Part shown: piece by piece, positions 18,321 through 21,796 of the stretch | How the letters are laid out: the number at the start of each line of letters is the position of its first letter | Position numbering within the stretch: position 1 is the first letter of the stretch | Assembly (NCBI GenBank): GCA_949527715.1 | Contig: CATEWF010000012.1 | Location: 1-21,796, forward strand | Direction: 5' to 3' | From: an uncultured Mycoplasmatota bacterium | GTDB lineage: Bacteria; Bacillota_I; Bacilli_A; Mycoplasmatales; Mycoplasmoidaceae | Length of the DNA stretch: 21,796 bases | Program-made: the position numbers and the translations under genes | Notes under the pieces: model-generated | What the model saw: the letters and a program-made list of their open reading frames with translations, nothing else | Databases searched by the model: none | Told to the model about the DNA's origin: nothing

Positions 18321-19403
18321 CTAAGTTGTTTCATAAAAGTTTTTTCTCTTCTGACAAACAGCATACCTTGCAAGGCAACCAGCATATATTGCTAGAATCG
18401 TAAATAGTATTATAGGTTGAACAAAACTTCAGGCAATACTTTTGGAAGCAACATTTACAATGTTTAAATTTGTAAATGTAACAATTGTTCCGTATATTAT
18501 TGCAACAACAATGTCGACAAGAACATAAAACCTAGTGCCCCCACATAGAGGTTTTTTATTGTCTTTATATATCTTCCCTCACGTAAGTTTTTCGCTAGTT
18601 GCAAATCGATTTTGTGTGTCATAATATCCCATCATTCAACCAAAATTAATAAATATTTTATTAAAAAAAACCGTAATTCTATCGTGCTTTATGAAATGCA
18701 TTGCAACTCATACAAAAGTGCATATTATAAAAGAAGGAATCCAATCTACAAAAAAATGAACTTTTAAAACGTATGTAGAGGTACATACCATAACTGTAAA
18801 AAAACACAATATTGTTGTTAATGTTCATTTTATTATTTTTGTTTTTGTAGAGTCGTTCTTATTTGTTTTGTCAATAAAATTGAAATCTATTACCGCATAA
18901 AGCAGGAGAATTTGACATACACAATGGTTACTTGGAAAAGATAAAAATGGAGAATGATTAGTACTTAACATTCACTTTTGAATATCGTTTCAAAAGCCGA
19001 TTTTATCAATCATAACTTGATCAGCATAATCTAAAATCGGTTGGCAACTAACAGGAAACAACAAGGCAACAATTGAACAAATTATAAAAACAAAAATTTC
19101 TCTAGAAAGTAGTTTTGCATATCTTCTTGGACCATATATTAAATAGATAAATATTGGCAAAACTGTTCATGTAGGAACTGCAGTTAAATAAAAAATATTA
19201 AATCAAGGAATCAAAGGGATGTTGTAGTCGCAGGTTTCTAACGTAAATATTGGGTAACACCCAGAATTTAAATAGGCTTTCTGAACAGATGCAACTATAG
19301 AACATTGATAACATTCTATAGTAACAAAAATCACTGTCCAAATTAATCCGGCAAACAGACAGTGATGAAATTTTAATCAATTATTTTTTGCTTTAGGAAG
19401 CAT
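18321..19403 (-). CDS. PAP2-like integral membrane phosphatase/phosphotransferase, 360 aa (copy A)
   Basis: Visible as a whole only in code 4. The ATG (19403-19401) overlaps the rplA stop by one base (TAATG), and the frame ends at TAG 18321-18323. It has about six to seven hydrophobic segments. Between them are LSFPSNHC (His160) and CTSTYVLKVHFFVDW (His216, Asp220). These match the PAP2 signatures PSxH and S-R-x5-H-x3-D, but with Thr in place of Arg; the H-x-x-x-D-W ending also recalls sphingomyelin-synthase-type transferases. YGPRRYAKLL may stand for the first PAP2 motif. A lipid-phosphate substrate at the membrane surface is expected; the exact reaction is unknown. It is a clear paralogue of the gene at 20690, colinear to within a residue through the catalytic region. 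Its expression is probably coupled to rplK-rplA. Confidence 0.8.
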
Positions 19404-20083
19404 TATTTTGCAAATAATACTTTGATTGAAGGACCCATTGTTGTAGATAAATAGATTTTTTGAATGTATTCACCTTTAACTGTTGATGGTCTTTTAGATT
19501 TAATGAAATCTAATAGAGTGTTGAAGTTTTCAACAACTTTTTCTGCGCCTGCAGATACTTTACCAATTGTCATATGAATGTTTCCATATGTATCAGTACG
19601 GTAATTCATTTTACCTTTTTTAAATTCTTTAACTGTATCCAATGGTTTAGGTGTAACAGTTCCTAATTTTGGGTTAGGCATTAAACCTTTTGGTCCTAAA
19701 ATCTTACCTAACTTTGATAATTCTGGCATGAATTTTGGTGTAGTAATAATTACATCAAAATCTAATCAACCGTTTTTAATATCAGCAATTTTGTCGCTTC
19801 CACCAAAATAGTCAGCACCAGCTTCTTTTGCTTGAGCATCAGTAACATCACTACTAATTAATAAAACTCTTTTTGTTTTACCAAAATAGTGAGGTAAAGC
19901 AATTGTTCCTCTTAATTGTTGTTCAGCTTTGGTTGTATCAAGATTTAACTTAATAGCAACATCAATTGAAGAATCGAATTTAGTTGTTGAAGTTTTTTTA
20001 GCAATAGCTACCGCTTCTTCAATAGAATAAATTTTTTTAGTATCAAAAAGTGATTTAGCACTTTTATATTTTTTTCCAGGCAT
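19403..20083 (-). CDS. rplA: 50S ribosomal protein L1, 226 aa
   Basis: Binds 23S rRNA at the L1 stalk by the E site; in many bacteria it also represses its own operon. Landmarks: MPGKKYKSAK start, FDSSIDVAIKLNLD, QQLRGTIALPHYFGKT (typical RGTVxLPHGTGK region, here with Tyr-Phe), ADYFGG, the signature LGKILGPKGLMPNPKLGTVT, and a normal C-terminus. One Trp (near residue 106, TGA) makes the gene whole in code 4. The ATG overlaps the rplK stop by one base (TAATG) and has an SD, GGAGGT at about 20092-20097 within rplK. Its own stop likewise overlaps the start of the PAP2-like gene by one base. Confidence 0.96.
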
Positions 20084-20538
20084 TATTTCTTACCTCCATT
20101 TTTTACAGGTGTTAAATCAACGTCTTTAATCTTGATTCCCATTTGTTTTGCAGTACCTGCAATCATTCTTAATGCTGCTTCTTCATCATAAGCATTAAGG
20201 TCAGGTAATTTATATTTTGCAATTTCTAAAGCTTGTTCTTTAGTAATTGTTGCAACCGTATCAGTTAATTGATTTTTACCAGCTGTTTGAATTTTAGCAG
20301 CTTTCTTTAACATAACTGATGCAGGTGTAGTTTTAATGATAAAAGTGAAAGACTTATCTGAGTATGCAGTAATAACACATGGTACTACTTCTCCCATACG
20401 GTCTCTAGTTTGATCATTGAATTGTTTAGTGAATTCAGCCATATTAATACCAATAGACGCAAGTGCTGGTCCCGGTTTAGCTTGTCCACCAAGTAATTGA
20501 ATCTTAGCGATTCTTTTTATTTCTTTTTTAGCAGCCAC
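20083..20538 (-). CDS. rplK: 50S ribosomal protein L11, 151 aa
   Basis: Part of the GTPase-associated centre of the large subunit. Recognised from IQLLGGQAKPGPALASIGIN, MAEFTKQFNDQT (family NIMEFCKxFN), a proline-containing hinge region (IKTTPASVMLKKAA), and the C-terminal rRNA-binding segment EAALRMIAGTAKQMGI. The start is GTG at 20538, not ATG: it is the only start fitting the family N-terminus and has a strong SD, AAAGGAGAAG, ending 6 bases upstream. It is first of rplK-rplA and is followed by a membrane-enzyme gene instead of the usual rplJ-rplL. No TGA codons. Confidence 0.96.
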   Translation of the reverse strand: MAAKKEIKRIAKIQLLGGQAKPGPALASIGINMAEFTKQFNDQTRDRMGEVVPCVITAYSDKSFTFIIKTTPASVMLKKAAKIQTAGKNQLTDTVATITKEQALEIAKYKLPDLNAYDEEAALRMIAGTAKQMGIKIKDVDLTPVKNGGKK

Positions 20539-20658
20539 AAGTAACTTCTCCTTTCATATACACTATTTGTAAGTTCTCTACGTGGTTTATTGACAATTTG
20601 CCTTCCACATGCTACTTAATTTGTGTATTTATTATATAAAGTTTTGGAAAAAAAGCAA
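20539..20658 (-). promoter_or_regulatory. Promoter and about 85-base leader of rplK-rplA
   Basis: The minus strand has TTGCTT (20653-20658), 16 bases, then TATAAT (20631-20636): one of the best promoters in the window. The leader that follows contains ATGTGG and CCACGT, which can pair over a 21-base loop (one G-U pair), and ends in the SD AAAGGAGAAG before the GTG. Such a leader could hold an L1-binding operator, as known for rplK-rplA operons, but I cannot identify the L1 motif with certainty. Confidence 0.55.
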
Positions 20659-20673
20659 ATTTTGTTTATTTTG

Positions 20674-20689
20674 ACTAATAATTATTAGT
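20674..20689. repeat. 16-base perfect palindrome abutting the start codon of PAP2-like copy B
   Basis: ACTAATAATTATTAGT is identical to its reverse complement and ends at the base before the ATG at 20690. It lies 15 bases upstream of the rplK -35 box on the other strand, so it sits between two divergent genes. It could be an operator, or in the RNA a hairpin that limits ribosome access, since this gene has no SD. Confidence 0.5.
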
Positions 20690-21778
20690 ATGCTTTTAAA
20701 TAAGAAAAGTCAAAAGTGATTTAATTTTCATAATTGTTTATTTGGTGGTCTTCTGTTTACTGTTTTGATTGTTCTAATGCAAACATTACAATCAAGTTTT
20801 TCTGGATTTATTCAATTAGTTTATGAAAAAAATGTAAGTAATTTTGTTTTTGATTTAACTACATGTGATTACAAGATACCGGTTGCACCATGATTGTCAT
20901 TATTTTATTTATCTACAATTCCAACATGATCAGTTTTTCCTGTATTTATATACGTAATTTACGGAAGAAAAAGATTTTCTAAACTTTTAACAATTGCATT
21001 GTTTTGTTATTTAACAACATTTTTAATTGATATTGTTTTTCCAGCTAATTGTGTTGAAATACATAATTATGGAAAATTAATTTTAGAAAATAAAACAGGA
21101 TTTTTTAATGAACTTTCTTACAAAATTGTTTCTGATTCATTTCCGTGAACTTCTTTCCCTTCAAATCACTGCACAAACCAATTAATACTAATGTTTGCAA
21201 TAATTGATTTTAATTTTGTGAGTAAAACATTTGAAAAAGACACAAAGTTAAAACTAACTATTAAAATCTTTTTTGCGTTATTAATTTCTTTTTATTCAGT
21301 ATCGGTTTGTGCATCTACTTTTGTTTTAAAAACTCATTATTTCGTAGACTGAATACCATCATTGTTTATAGTTTTGTTGTTTTTTGTCATTTTTACTATT
21401 TTTGAAAACAATCATATAACTAAATGGACTTATAAACAAATATTGAATTTTAACTATGCTTTTTGATATATACCAAAATTACCTAATAATAAATATTTGA
21501 GTTGGGGGGGGATTCATCATCCTAGAAATTTTAATAAATTACCAACAAGAAAATTAATCAAACATTTTGTCTTATGGGATATTCTTATTTCAATATTTTA
21601 TGGATTAATTTTGTTCATTATTTGAAACAGTATTTTAGTAATTTCTTGATTTTCAATTCCTAATTTTTATGCAAAACTTACTGCTTTTTGTTCAGTCACT
21701 ATAATTTCACTTATAACTTTTTTATTTTTTTTAATTTACCATCAAATCTTTAAAAAAATCTATTTTAAAAATGTGTAA
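20690..21778 (+). CDS. PAP2-like integral membrane phosphatase/phosphotransferase, 362 aa (copy B)
   Basis: Paralogue of the 18321-19403 protein. It reads from ATG 20690 through several TGA Trp codons to TAA 21776-21778. N-termini align (KKSQKWFNFHNCLFGG here, KAKNNWLKFHHCLFAG there), and catalytic positions are identical: SFPSNHC with His160, and CASTFVLKTHYFVDW with His216 and Asp220. As in copy A, the Arg of the PAP2 motif S-R-x5-H is Thr. It has about six to seven hydrophobic segments. Eight G residues in a row encode Trp-Gly-Gly at residues 272-274, beyond the catalytic core. One G more or less brings a stop within about 20 codons. It is divergent from rplK, has no SD and no clear own promoter. 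Substrate unknown; a membrane phospholipid or polyprenyl phosphate is plausible. Confidence 0.8.
21504..21511 (+). repeat. Poly-G tract (G8) inside PAP2-like copy B
   Basis: Eight consecutive G in very AT-rich DNA, in the frame ...AGT TGG GGG GGG ATT... Copy A has only TGA GGG AAG at the matching place. Homopolymer G tracts of this length are typical slipped-strand switches in host-associated bacteria. Confidence 0.75.
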
Positions 21779-21796
21779 TTCTTCAAAATAAATAGC

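Noticed and set aside
19198..19380. Minus-strand ORF of 60 codons upstream of the PAP2-like region.
   Set aside because: It is a different frame of the PAP2-like gene, whose correct frame starts at 19403 and matches its paralogue.
1..21796. CRISPR array, tRNA or rRNA gene, or insertion sequence.
   Set aside because: No regularly spaced repeats, no cloverleaf-like GTTC-bearing segments in the gaps, and no transposase motifs or terminal inverted repeats were found.

Overview
The window is strongly AT-rich DNA from a Mollicute (Mycoplasma/Spiroplasma-like) that reads UGA as tryptophan. Almost every conserved gene (purH, purD, uvrA, rplA, fumC, the malic enzyme, sir2) has in-frame TGA codons exactly where the family has Trp or another aromatic residue, and becomes one full-length protein once they are read through (genetic code 4). 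All coordinates below use code 4. No tRNA, rRNA, CRISPR array or intact insertion sequence was seen. The species cannot be named from this sequence. De novo purine genes together with fumarase and malic enzyme are unusual for the group.

Layout. 1-2394: surface-protein locus on the minus strand. It holds the first codons of one gene at the left edge and a complete 763-aa secreted protein of unknown function; both have the same promoter/SD layout. 2395-2938: non-coding or decayed DNA with one 43-codon ORF. 2939-4357: a lipoprotein ending in BspA-like leucine-rich repeats. 4616-7970: a tight purN-purH-purD operon. 8029-9535: a type II restriction-modification pair, made of an EcoRI-family adenine methyltransferase overlapping a putative PD-(D/E)XK-like nuclease. 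9536-13517 (minus): two class II fumarase-family genes followed by a malic enzyme. 13545-13715: a 56-codon ORF. 13795-16632 (minus): uvrA. 16744-17561 (minus): two small membrane proteins. 17594-18319: a Sir2-family gene. 18321-20538 (minus): rplK-rplA followed by a PAP2-like membrane enzyme, coupled through TAATG overlaps. 20690-21778: a second, divergently transcribed PAP2-like paralogue.

How the genes may work together. Purine synthesis releases fumarate at the PurB and PurA steps (neither gene is in this window). Fumarase and malic enzyme could turn that fumarate into malate and then pyruvate. The second fumarase-family protein carries an aspartase-like Ser-Thr-Asn motif but a fumarase-like GKVNPTQCE loop. 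If it is an aspartase, the three-gene operon would be a complete aspartate-to-pyruvate route.

The most unusual structure is the pair of PAP2-like paralogues (360 and 362 aa, with predicted catalytic His160, His216 and Asp220 at identical positions). They flank rplK-rplA in opposite orientations, and one carries an 8-G tract that could act as a phase switch.
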